Below, one piece after another: positions 25,467 through 34,763 of a stretch of DNA of 64,000 nucleotides. The position numbers and the translations under genes were made by a program. Under the pieces are notes generated by a model. That model saw nothing but the letters and a program-made list of their open reading frames with translations, searched no databases and was not told where the DNA came from. This DNA is from Sabellastarte sp. h YS-2021. Taxonomy: Eukaryota; Annelida; Polychaeta; Sabellida; Sabellidae. The stretch covers positions 10,295,962-10,359,961 of the forward strand of contig OZ024933.1 of the NCBI GenBank assembly GCA_964017235.1. The letters are read 5' to 3'. Position 1 is the stretch's first letter; each line of letters begins with the position of its first letter.

Positions 25467-25590
25467 CACATGACCCCTTATTCAATGTCAAGTGGGGTTA
25501 TCTTACTACAAAGACCTTTGATCTTCTTTAGTTCTCCATTATTACTGATTCAAAGGCGGGAGATAACTGCTGCGGCAGTGGCCTTGTTAT
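25467..25590 (+). repeat. 3' end fragment of the 5.9-kb repeat family in an intron
   Basis: ATGACCCCTTATTCAATGTC through GGCGGGAGATAACTGCTGCG and GGCAGTGGCCTTG matches the last ~125 bp of the element at 5928-7934. It begins less than 20 bp after the splice donor at 25449. Confidence 0.8.
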
Positions 25591-25702
25591 CTTAAGAAAT
25601 AAACTCATGTTTCAAAGGTATCTGGGCATTAATTTTACTATCAAAATTCAGACAAAATAGCTAAAAAGAAATGTCTGGTAACAATTTACACTTGTGTAGT
25701 AA

Positions 25703-27072
25703 TTGTATCCACCGGAAGCATCCGGTGGATACTTTGGTTTAGCGTCCGCTACGCCGCCGCCGCGCGTAGAGAGATTTTCGGCGTTAACGCTCTAAGAGGA
25801 AAACAACAGCAGCTACGTTCACCAAATTTGCAGGATATCTTCATTGGGGGTAAGCTACTCTGGGAAGGAAAATAGCCTCATTCTGAAAAAGAAGGCATTT
25901 CTTTAAAAATGATCTACATTTTTCTACTGGCTCTTCCTCATAGGTAGAAGGTTGAATCTCTTCATAGGTGATATGTATGACACATATACATGTCCTCTAC
26001 AACCTTGCACACATTTGCACACATTTGACCTTGAAGCTCCTAATTCAAGGTCATCCACGGAGTGCCGAAGTAACCCACATAGCGGACTTTAAAAGTGCCT
26101 ATATCTCCCTTATTATTGGTCCTAGAGGTTTGCAATGTGAAGCCAACCTATAGGAAATCATGTGCTGCGAATCTTCTGATGTGGTCAGATTTGACCTTGG
26201 ACCCCTCATTCAAGGTCAAACGAGGATAGCCAAACTTATAAGTGCTTATAACTCGCTTATTATCAATCCTAGAGGTTTGGGATGGTAAACCAACATATAG
26301 GTAATCATGGGCTGGGAATCTTCTGAAGTAGTCGGATTTGACCTTGGGCCCCTCCTTCAAGGTCAAACGATGACAGCCAAACTTAAAAGTGCTTATAACT
26401 CGCTTATTATTGGTCGTAGAGGTTTGGGATGGTAAACCAACGTATAGGAAATCATGGGCTGGGAATCTTCTGGCATGATTGGATTTGACCTTGGGACCCT
26501 CCTTCAAGGTCAAACCGGGATGCCAAAGGTAAAAGTGCCTGTAACTCGCTTATTATTGGTCCTAGAGGTTTGGGATGGTAAACCAACATATAGGAAATCA
26601 TCTGCTGGGAATCTTCTGGTGTGGTCGGATTTGACCTTGGGCCCCTCATTCAAGGTCAAATGAGGGCAGCCAAACTTAAAAGTGCTTATAACTCGCTTAT
26701 TATTGGTCCTACAGGTTTGTCATGGTAAACCAGCATATAGAAAATCATGTGCTGGGAATCTTCTGGTGTGGTCGGATTTGACCTTGGGCCCCTCCCTCAG
26801 GGTCAAATGAGGACAGCCAAACTAAAAAGTGCTTATAACTCGCTTATTATTTGTCCTAGATGTTTGGGATGGTAAACCAACATATAGGAAATCATGCGCT
26901 GGGAATCTTCTGGTGTGGTCGGATTTGACCTTGGGCCCCTCCTTCAAGGTCAGATGAGGATAGCCAAACTTAAAAGTGCTTATAACTCGCTTATTATTGG
27001 TCCTAGAGGTTTTGGTGCATTGTCTTTATGGTGGATACAATTTGCATCGGTTCTCCGATGCGCTAGGTCTAG
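25703..27072 (+). mobile_element. Helitron-like non-autonomous element with satellite core (right copy)
   Basis: The left end has a perfect hairpin, GTATCCACCGGA-AGCA-TCCGGTGGATAC (25705-25732). The right end has the hairpin GCATCGG-TTCT-CCGATGC (27044-27061), followed 8 bases later by CTAG (27069-27072) and then T. These are Helitron-type 3' features. The core is a tandem array. It sits wholly in an intron of the ParB-like gene, ending 48 bp before the next exon. The 1731-3793 copy is in the opposite orientation. Confidence 0.8.
26050..27015 (+). repeat. Tandem array, ~147-bp unit, about six to seven copies
   Basis: The units are the reverse complement of the 1.8-3.4 kb array: ATTATTGGTCCTAGAGGTTT, GGGATGGTAAACCAAC, GGAAATCATGGGCTGGGAAT, GATTTGACCTTGG, CAAACTTAAAAGTGCTTATA. 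The long minus frame at 26148-26513 is a repeat translation. Confidence 0.9.
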
Positions 27073-27120
27073 TTACATGTTGCATTATTTTGTGTCCTTA
27101 CACATTTTACTCTGTTACAG

Positions 27121-27815
27121 GTTTCTCTTGATGATGGGTCGTCTAGATATCTGGACATACAAGAGTTCCAGGGTTCACCCATTGGATTTGAAAGAGATGT
27201 CACGGCGTCAAAATTTGTTTTGACACTAGAAAATCTTTTGGGGGGAACGAGCTTGCTACCTAATGTAGATGGACCTGCAGCTAGCAAGAAGCAGGTTCCT
27301 ACTTCCCCCTGTGCTGACACCAAAATTGGAATTCTGGATATTCCTTTTGGAAATTTAAACTTTGCTTCAGAGGAATACCGGTTACGCGAAAAAAATGAAG
27401 CTAGGGTGAATTATCTGGCTAAAATTCTTTGGCAAGAAAAGAAAGCAAGCTGAGCTCCATGTTAACCGTGTTGGTTTCTCCAGGGCAGACATACAAAGAA
27501 GGTGATGATCTGTGTAAGAAACAATTTATTGTTCTAGATGGTAATCACAGGTTAGCCGCGATGACTAAAGTCAGAGAAATCACCGGAGACCCTTCAGCTT
27601 TTGAGCATGTAACAAGCCATGTTTACAAGAACCTGTCTATTACAGAGGCACTTGTTAAAGGTTATTGTACTAATGATGTGAGTTCAGATGCTCTAAAGAC
27701 ATCAGACTATGATAAGGTAATCCTTGTGAGGAAACTGTGGAATGAACATCAGTTTAAAGAACTTGATGAGAAAGAGAGAATGGCAAAACTGTACACTATT
27801 CTCAAATCAGATGTG
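27121..27815 (+). CDS. ParB/sulfiredoxin-fold domain exon (one frameshift)
   Basis: The acceptor is CTCTGTTACAG|G and the donor GATGTG|GTAAGT. The 5' frame opens VSLDDGSSRYLDIQEFQG and continues to GILDIPFGNLNFASEEYRL and REKNEARVNYLAKIL. The 3' frame continues SKLSSMLTVLVSPG, QFIVLDGNHRLAAM and TSHVYKNLSITEALVKG. This is the order of the ParB N-terminal (ParBc) domain: a strand pair, an Arg-containing helix, a 'P-I-x-V'-like strand, the D-G-x-H-R-L-x-A box, then a final strand and helix. ParB proteins bind CTP through this fold; relatives are nucleases or sulfiredoxins. Activity here is unknown. The two frames meet at about 27420-27450. The exon is 695 bp, one short of a multiple of three, while both borders are phase 0, as expected from one lost base. 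A short A-run lies there, so a sequencing or assembly error is possible. Confidence 0.7.
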
Positions 27816-27974
27816 GTAAGTAGTCTGCAATTTTCTAAATAAATGATGTAATGTTCTTATTTTAAAATGCATATAAAAACTTTCATGTGTTATTTGATGA
27901 GCATTTAAATTTCAATGGTGTGAAAAAGGTTTAACATAAGCAGGATGGTAATTTACTAATTAAAATAAATCAAA

Positions 27975-28418
27975 TATCCTTGCTATAAACATTAAAAAAA
28001 CTTTTTGAAACATGCATTATACAACTCTGGGGCTTTTGTAAAGAAACATTTGGTAATGAACTTCAAATAAATGAACTAAGACGTTATCTTGGTGTTCACT
28101 GTCAAGAACCAATTCACGCAGTCATTCATACTTGGGTGATTAGCTGTAAAACTCAAATTTTACATGAACATTTGCAATTTTTTGGAATCATAACAAGCTA
28201 GAAGATGCAACATCACCAAAAGTATTTTTCAAAACCATGACTTTATGAAGCCAGATGACAATGGAACCTGGGTTAATGAAATAAAGCATAAAATTTTGCC
28301 TAATGTAGGGATAAAAGAGCTCAGATCTGTTCTGCTTTTTGATTTGAAAGAAATAGAATTTAAACTTTTGAACACCCTAGAAGAAAAATTGAGAAGCTGC
28401 TGTATTATGTAAACCAAA
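27975..28418 (+). pseudogene. Decayed protein-coding relic in an intron, unknown family
   Basis: A frame without ATG is open from about 27980 to 28202 and reads like protein (LFETCIIQLWGFCKETFG, ELQINELRRYLGVHC, EPIHAVIHTWVISCKTQ). A shift leads to KLEDATSPKVFFKTMTL. Another shift leads to KPDDNGTWVNEIKHKILP and SVLLFDLKEIEFKLL, ending at TAA near 28412. Amino-acid composition and helical periodicity look coding, but there are at least two frame breaks. It may be a lost exon of the surrounding gene or an inserted relic. Confidence 0.4.
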
Positions 28419-28804
28419 ATTACAGAACAATTAAAACCAATATTAAAAGTGAAAATTATGTTTAATTTAACTCAACTAAATATGTGTACACTTGTAGATA
28501 AAACTGATGTACAAATGTTACTATCAAAGACAGAAATGTTTCTGGTTTAAATTTATCTGTAATTATACATCATATAGTGATTTAAGAATCAATATAAAGT
28601 CAATACTGGTAGAAATGAGAAGCAAAAATACCCTTTTGACCAAAAGAAAAATTTGTAAAAGCCATGAATTCATCTAATAAATTCTTTTGAAAGCAATGTG
28701 TCATAACATTCTGAATTTATGTTATATATTGTTATTTGTTATCACACCACACACTAGTTTTAATAAGTTTTATATTGACATACAAGTCCTATAGTTGATT
28801 GGGT

Positions 28805-29135
28805 TACAAACTACTATTATTACCTACACCAAGGAGGTTAAGTTTTCGCTTGGGTTTGTTTGTGGGTTTGTGAGTTTTTTGTGAGTTTGTTTGTGAACAA
28901 GATAACTCAAAATCTTGTGGACGGATTTTGATGAAATTTTCAGGATATGTCTAAAAAGGTAAAAGGAAGAAATAATTCAATTTTGGTAGTGATCCGGATC
29001 AATATCTGGATCTTCTTGATCCATGAAATGTAATTTTTAAAGACAGATAACTCAAAAAGTTATGGACAGATATTGATGAAATTTTCAGGATATGTGCTCC
29101 CTTGGCGGAGGTCTGCACTCTCTGAGTGCTCTTGT
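28805..29135 (+). repeat. Interspersed repeat ('CCTTGGCGGAGGTCTGC' family), copy 1
   Basis: It starts ATTACCTACACCAAGGAGGT, contains two AGATAACTCAAAA...GATGAAATTTTCAGGATATG blocks and a GATCCGGATCAATATCTGGA block, and ends CTCTGAGTGCTCTTGTT. A close copy lies at 46437-46750 and a decayed one at 53885-54130. No coding function is seen. Confidence 0.8.
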
Positions 29136-29599
29136 TTTGAACTATGCAATTGTTTGATATGCATGTCACTATAATAAATGAATAAATAAATAAAAAATAA
29201 AATGTTATGCAAATTCAAAATAAAAAAACGTGAACACAAAAACAATAAGTGATATACAATAACTCATGTGATATTCAGCTAATTCACAGTTGGTGTTGAT
29301 ATGCACATCAAACAAGTACATGCAATGAAGAAACTATCAACTCTTTACTTGATACACTGAAAAGCTAATTTATAGAATTCACTTAATTCAATGGACCAGA
29401 ATCCAAAGGCTACAAGTCCTTTCAACTAATTATCTGTCATATGATGTAATATCAATTCCACCCTTAGATGTGTTAGTATACTTATCAAATATGAATTTCA
29501 TGCAATAGAATCACTCCCTGGAATCCTGTACTGTGAGGAATGATTTTTGGAAGAAGACATACTTTATATGTATGCTTAAATGTTTAAATATAATTGCAG

Positions 29600-29833
29600 A
29601 GAGAAAAAAAGCAAAAACTGCAGCCCTGAATGTTTGTGGGCAGATTAAATGCAGAGCAGTTTCAGATAGTAGAACCAGCCCTAAGAAATGGTATCTGTAA
29701 AGCTAGTACATTTAATATGTTGCGGGCTCTCAGTGACCCAGAAAGAATGATTGCCCTAACAAAATACAAAGAACAAGGCTACTGCAGAGAGGCACTGCTC
29801 CGGTGTTGCATGGGGAAAAACAAGAAAGAAAAG
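29600..29833 (+). CDS. ParB-like gene exon: helix-turn-helix-like segment (in-frame TGA)
   Basis: The acceptor is TATAATTGCAG|AGAG and the donor GAAAAG|GTAATA. The exon is 234 bp and phase 0 at both ends, matching its neighbours. In that frame codon 10 is TGA (29627-29629); after it the frame is open: RLNAEQFQIVEPALRNGI, CKASTFNMLRALSDPE and MIALTKYKEQGYCREALL. The pattern 'short helix, A-x-x-L-x-x-L-x-D-P-E, then a helix ending G-x-C-R-E' resembles the DNA-binding HTH and following helices of bacterial ParB. A basic tail (GKNKKEK) ends the exon. The TGA is either a true nonsense change, a base error, or a sign that the real acceptor or an exon before it is elsewhere. Confidence 0.6.
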
Positions 29834-29951
29834 GTAATAAATTAAATTGTGATTCTTAGATTAAGCTGAATAGTAACAAAGTTCAATTTTCCTTTTTAAT
29901 TGGTTGACACTTATTATTACTATCAAAAGAGAATACTGTGAGTAGATGATA

Positions 29952-30082
29952 CAGTGGAACCTCTATTATAGAACTGTCTTTTATTCCAGTTTTCAAGCTG
30001 CTATTTTAACCTTTCTATTATCCAACCTTTCTGTCTAAAATTGTTATTCTCCCAAGAGGGTCAGACAATAGAGGTTCCATTG
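29952..30082. mobile_element. pogo/Tigger-like MITE, copy 2
   Basis: The ends CAGTGGAACCTCTATTAT and ATAGAGGTTCCATTG are flanked by TA at 29950-29951 and 30083-30084. It is related to 5168-5331. Confidence 0.75.
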
Positions 30083-30569
30083 TACTATACTGAGCTATAT
30101 TTTATGGTGATAAAAATTTATATTCTGTTCCTGGCAACCCAATATAAATGACAGAGTTGCCTCTAGGGCACATTATGTGAGAACCTGTAGTACACAAGGC
30201 GATGCAGGAAATATATGAAGCGAAAAGATAAGATATCTAGAAAATCGAAACACTGGACGGATCGAGAGTTTGTCGAGGTTTTGATTTTTCTGTCGAAACA
30301 TTCTTTGAATAATACATATTGATGATGTGGTTTCGTGATCGTTTATTTATGTAAAAGAACTCAAATATATTATGTGCTACAGACAGTATTTAGACATATT
30401 ATATCCAAAAACATGAAATTAAGTTTAAAGTGGATGGTTATATGAAAAATGGCGGCAAGAAAAATGAAACTGACAGCAAACTAGATTGTTACCACAACAG
30501 GACAGTCAAGCTGGTGCTGACCCTACGTATCTGGCGGGTTTCCCAACAATGTATATGTAGAAAATATTT

Positions 30570-30870
30570 TACTTGAAGATCAAAATTCACGGACAACTCA
30601 TTAATATTAATGAGGTCACAGATTTTCATAATGGTTTCTTAACAATATTTTCTGCTTTAAGATCAAATACTAGATGGACCACAGAGCTCATGAATATTCA
30701 TATATGCGTAGAAAATATTGACAATTTCATGGGATTTTTAAACAATATTTTACTTGAAGAATTTGTGGACTACTCATTAATATTCATGAGGTCACTGTAT
30801 TCTGTGGGGTTTTCCAACATATTCATACAAATTGATGGTATAATGCCTGAATTTGTGATGCCGTGGCTTT
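30570..30870. repeat. Short divergent tandem repeat with CTCATTAATATTAATGAG palindromes
   Basis: Three degraded units, about 100 bp apart, each carry a palindrome of this type (CTCATTAATATTAATGAG, CTCATGAATATTCAT, CTCATTAATATTCATGAG) and AACAATATTTT. The 99-codon frame 30573-30872 is a translation of this repeat. Confidence 0.6.
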
Positions 30871-31642
30871 AGACGAAAACTTAAAACCATAGTGCAGTGA
30901 CACTTTGATGAAAATAACCATTTTATTTTTTTTTTAAATCTATCACTAGGCTTGAAGTTTATTCTTATTTAGCAAGACAATCACCTGACATTTACTTTTG
31001 TACATAACTGTATATAGTGGCATTCTACCAGTGAATGCCAGCCTACCAGTGAATGCCCACCTTATATTTCTTCAATACAATAGAGGTCAAAGACAAATGC
31101 TTCTGTATGTAAACTAAATGACTGTTAACTGGCATAAAATGACCGATAATCAATGTAATTTGTCAAAATACATAGTTTAAAGCAAATATTATCAGATATA
31201 CAACTGCTAATTATACCATATCTATCAATTAGTATTCTGGTACAGTTACCTTATAATCAAAGCCTATTAATAGAATTTAAAATATTATTTATTAAATTAA
31301 TTTGGAAGTATAAGCTAAAAGGTGGGTGTTCAATAGTAGATAACCACTACTTATTGGGTAGCCAAGTGGCCTTGATCACTAATTAACAGAAGTCCACTGT
31401 TAAAAATGTCTAAATAAACTGGAAAAAATATGTTTCATTAGTTTTAACTTTATCATACAGTCGTCCCCCAGAATTTTAGCCCCTCCCCCACATTTTATGC
31501 AGTGGTGGGGGATCACCCCACATGAAATTCCTAGAATCAACACTGAATGCTCTATAATAGAGTACATCAATAACATTTCTATTGAGAATGGATTGTATTT
31601 AGAAGAAATTATTACAGAAAAAGATTTACATTGACCACTATG

Positions 31643-31930
31643 CAGGGGCGGATCCACCTTTTAAGTAAGGGGTTCACATAAGACATACCATAACTAGGGG
31701 GTGGGGGCATGCCCCTGGAAAAAAGATAAGTTTTGGTAAAAATATAGTGCATTTCTTGTAAATTTAACTCCACTGTCAAGAAATAATTTTGCCTAAATGT
31801 CTATATGTAATTTTTAAATATTGATGCCAAAATAATAAATAATAGATTGAATCTGTATTTTTTGTACTTTGGGTTGAACCCCTTTGCATTATTTTTCAGG
31901 GGGGGTTTGAACCACCTGGATCCGCTAGTG
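31643..31930. mobile_element. MITE with CAGGGGCGGATCC end
   Basis: The left end is CAGGGGCGGATCCACC. The right end is GGTTTGAACCACCTGGATCC followed by GCTAGTG. The ends are imperfectly complementary, in the style of hAT MITEs (CAGGGGCGGATCCAG). The flanks share CTATG but not a clean 8-bp duplication. It lies about 30 bp before the exon at 31961. Confidence 0.6.
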
Positions 31931-31960
31931 CTATGCTACATTAATGTGATTATTTTTCAG

Positions 31961-32099
31961 ACTAAAACAGCACCAGTTGTAATTTCTGCTTTTGAAGAGG
32001 GCATCCAATTCAAGCATGGGTCAAAAGTACTCCACAGTCCAATCATTGAAGCATTTGGTGTGACAATGGAAGCATCAGTATTCGAACAGTTGATAAAAG
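31961..32099 (+). CDS. ParB-like gene exon, middle segment
   Basis: The acceptor is GATTATTTTTCAG|ACT and the donor AAAAG|GTTTGT. It enters in phase 0 and leaves in phase 1. It codes for TKTAPVVISAFEEGIQ, FKHGSKVLHSPIIEAFG and VTMEASVFEQLIKG, a mixed alpha/beta segment with no motif I recognise. It follows directly on the basic end of the 29600 exon in phase. Confidence 0.6.
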
Positions 32100-32882
32100 G
32101 TTTGTCACTCGAGTACTCAGTTTAAAATTCTGTAAGCCATATTTTAGAAGATAAATGGTGTGAATAGTGGTATTTCATTATTTTTCGAATGGCTATAAAG
32201 GAAAATAAAGGATGTCTTGATGAAAAAACATAAGGTTCAACCAAGTATTTTTTGATGATGTATGACCCTCCTATGCTTTCTAATTTTCTGTATTATGCTT
32301 CTAAAGTCTATCTTTAGATGAAGGTTAGGCTCTATAAAAGTACTATAAGAATTAGAATAATTGATATAACCTTGTCGAATGATGCCACCAAAAGAAATCA
32401 AGATGAATTTTTATCACTGCATATTTACTACCACACTGGATTTTTGAAATACCACTTTTTAAAATAACATAATTTCTTTCCAAATTTTAACCTTTTACCA
32501 AAGAAGAAACAAAGCACATAATAAACACAGTTGAGAATTTGTCCACAGTGGAAAGGTTAACAAGGTAGTCACTTAAATAAGGCTCCATGGCAACAAACTT
32601 AGTTCTTACAATCTGATATTAAGTTATTTTTTACTATTTACAATTTCTAGCAAAGCATGTGGAGAAGCAGTAAAGTTGATAAGTTTATAAGTTAAGTTTA
32701 TACCAACATGCTTTGTATGAAGGAACAGAAAACACTTGAAGAGTATGCCGTTCATGATTTTAATGTTGCAAAATTAGAGATTTTCAGTTTAAAATTAATT
32801 AATAAGACAAGGGGTTTTTCTAAATGTTTGAAAATATACATTGAAAATTTAATCTATTTTTAAGAAAAACAACTTTTTACAG

Positions 32883-32945
32883 ATAACTTATCCAGTACAA
32901 AACTAATGGAGAGCAACGAAAAACACAACTCAGACAGCTTGGGAT
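32883..32945 (+). CDS. ParB-like gene, short linker exon 1
   Basis: 63 bp between CTTTTTACAG|AT and GGGAT|GTAAGT, phase 1 at both ends. It encodes NLSSTKLMESNEKHNSDSLG, polar and probably disordered. It can be skipped or duplicated without changing frame. Confidence 0.5.
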
Positions 32946-33231
32946 GTAAGTTATCAGTTGTGTACTTTTCTGAATTTGATTGATCAATTTATTACAGGGC
33001 AAATGTTTTCCTCATACGTGCCTCTTGTCATTGTGAATTAATAGGTTTATGCTTCCATGTGTACAGATTTCAAATTTAAATAAAGGAACATCTGAGTTAA
33101 TTGTACAAGAGAAGGCTTCTCACCATACTTAACATGTAGATATGTTATGAGTTGGAATAAACTAAACTAAAAGGAAAATGTTTGTAACAAGAGCTGAAAT
33201 TGAGCCATTTTACTGATTTTTTTCATTTTAG

Positions 33232-33282
33232 TTACTTCAACAGTAGATGTACAGCAGATCAATGAAACACTTCAAACTACAA
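33232..33282 (+). CDS. ParB-like gene, short linker exon 2
   Basis: 51 bp between TTTCATTTTAG|TT and ACTACAA|GTGAGA, phase 1-1. It encodes TSTVDVQQINETLQTT after a split codon. Confidence 0.45.
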
Positions 33283-33418
33283 GTGAGATATTTGAAATTT
33301 TTCTCATATGAACTGTTACACATTGACACTGTAACAAAAATATAATTGACTTTCACTCTTGGTATCAGCAGAGTTACAGCTTTTGGTGTAAATTGATTAT
33401 ATGGCACTTGCTATGAAA

Positions 33419-33734
33419 TACCCCTTTCACACTACAGGCAGTATCACCTGTGGTAAGATATACCTGTCCTTCGATCCACACCTGACATCCGTTTGTAAAC
33501 TTGTGAGTCAGTGGCAAACCATCCATTACCTTGAGCATCCACTGTGACGCAAGGTTATATATGAATCTCAAACAGTAGTTCAAAGACTGGGGTACTTGCC
33601 AAATGCATATAACCATGAATGACATCGCCTGTAGTGTGAATAACTGGGATAAAGTGGGGAGATCTGGGAGGCACTTCTGGTGCTGAGGAACACCTGTAAC
33701 CGTGAGACATACTACCTGTAGTGTGAAAGGGGCA
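33419..33734. mobile_element. MITE with CCCCTTTCACACTACAGG ends
   Basis: The left end is CCCCTTTCACACTACAGGCA and the right end the complementary ACCTGTAGTGTGAAAGGGG. The length is about 316 bp and there is no ORF of its own. It sits in the intron after linker exon 2. The target duplication is unclear (ATA/ATT). Confidence 0.75.
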
Positions 33735-34189
33735 TTAGGATATTAACTTTAGCATCACAACTGACTAAAGATTAAATTACTTTGATTGATTTTGACCTCT
33801 CTGTATTTTAATACAAAGTAGTACTACTTCTAACAAGGCCGAAAGGGGTTTCGGTCTACTAGCACCAGCTACAAAGCCATCAGAGACATGAGTAATGCGG
33901 TCACCCATCCATGTACTAATGAAGTCATTTGCTGCTTAACTTCAGTGATGAGAGAGGTACTCATCACGATACACAATAATTAATAAAAGTCTTGAGACAA
34001 AAAAAAGAAAAATAGAAATGAAAATAAAGTGATCTCTAGAAGCAAAAGCCTTGCTAGAGCTCGCACTTAAAAGTATTGACTTGCTTTTAGCATTTAAATA
34101 ACTCCACTGCTTGAATTTGTTTTTTCAGAATTTATCATTTTTTAGTTAGAAGATTTCTTTAGTATTAGCTGTTTTTCTCTGCTTTTCAG

Positions 34190-34249
34190 CAATGAATCCA
34201 ACACAGAAAGGGTCTGACACTAGTGAAATTCCTGAAGTCAGTGACGAAG
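34190..34249 (+). CDS. ParB-like gene, linker exon type A (copy 1)
   Basis: 60 bp between TCTGCTTTTCAG|CA and GACGAAG|GTAAGA, phase 1-1. It encodes TMNPTQKGSDTSEIPEVSDE. The start is nearly the same as the exon at 42646 (TMDPTQESSKEINELNDT), and it is the same size and phase as the exon at 40380, so these three are one exon family. Confidence 0.5.
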
Positions 34250-34291
34250 GTAAGAGAAACTGAATTATGTAAATTTTCCTGTTTAGGCATA

Positions 34292-34763
34292 CCATATTTA
34301 TTCGTATAAACGCCCTGGGGGGCGATGCATTTTTCAAAAGGGGGGGGGGGGGGGGGGGGGTGACTATAGCCTATTGAAAAAAATCAAATCTTGAGTCCAA
34401 TGGCAGTGGCCGATAATTGACACTTTTGGTCTTGAACTCGCTTGCCAGTACGTATAATGGCGAAAGAGCTTAAAATATTGGAAACTAACCTTAAATTTGA
34501 AGAATTTCTAAATCTTATCTTGTGCTTTTGCAGATTTTAAGGCATTTGGATCAAAACTTCCATCTTCTGTTTCGATTTTTTTTATTTCTCGTAAGCAAAA
34601 TTCAATTCGGGAAGTACTAAAACGCATCTTTTTTTGGAATCCCGGAATCGCAAAGGTGCTGGCTGTTGAGATGGATGTAAAACCCCAAAATATGAAATTT
34701 GCAAAGCTTGGGAAGAGGGGGGGGCTATTAATAGGAAGGGGCCATTTATACGGATAAATACGG
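34292..34763. mobile_element. TA-flanked MITE, second copy, with G21 run
   Basis: The ends are CCATATTTATTCGTATAAAC and TTTATACGGATAAATACGG, next to TA on each side. The interior matches 23162-23857 (GCGATGCATTTTTCAAAAG, GGAAGTACTAAAAC, AATCCCGGAATCGC). It carries a run of 21 G at 34340-34360, where the other copy has a short GGCGGGG. Confidence 0.85.
34340..34360 (+). repeat. Homopolymer run of 21 G
   Basis: Twenty-one consecutive G lie inside the MITE, in an intron. The tract could form a G-quadruplex, and its length is probably variable or uncertain in the assembly. Confidence 0.9.

Noticed and set aside
26148-26513. 121-codon minus-strand ORF
   Set aside because: It is a translation of the ~147-bp satellite; the same peptide repeats in phase with the units.
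27405-27455. A short intron joining the two ParB frames
   Set aside because: The only GT...AG pairs here would remove far too few bases for an intron. A one-base indel explains the exon length better.
30573-30872. 99-codon ORF
   Set aside because: The peptide repeats with the underlying palindromic DNA repeat.
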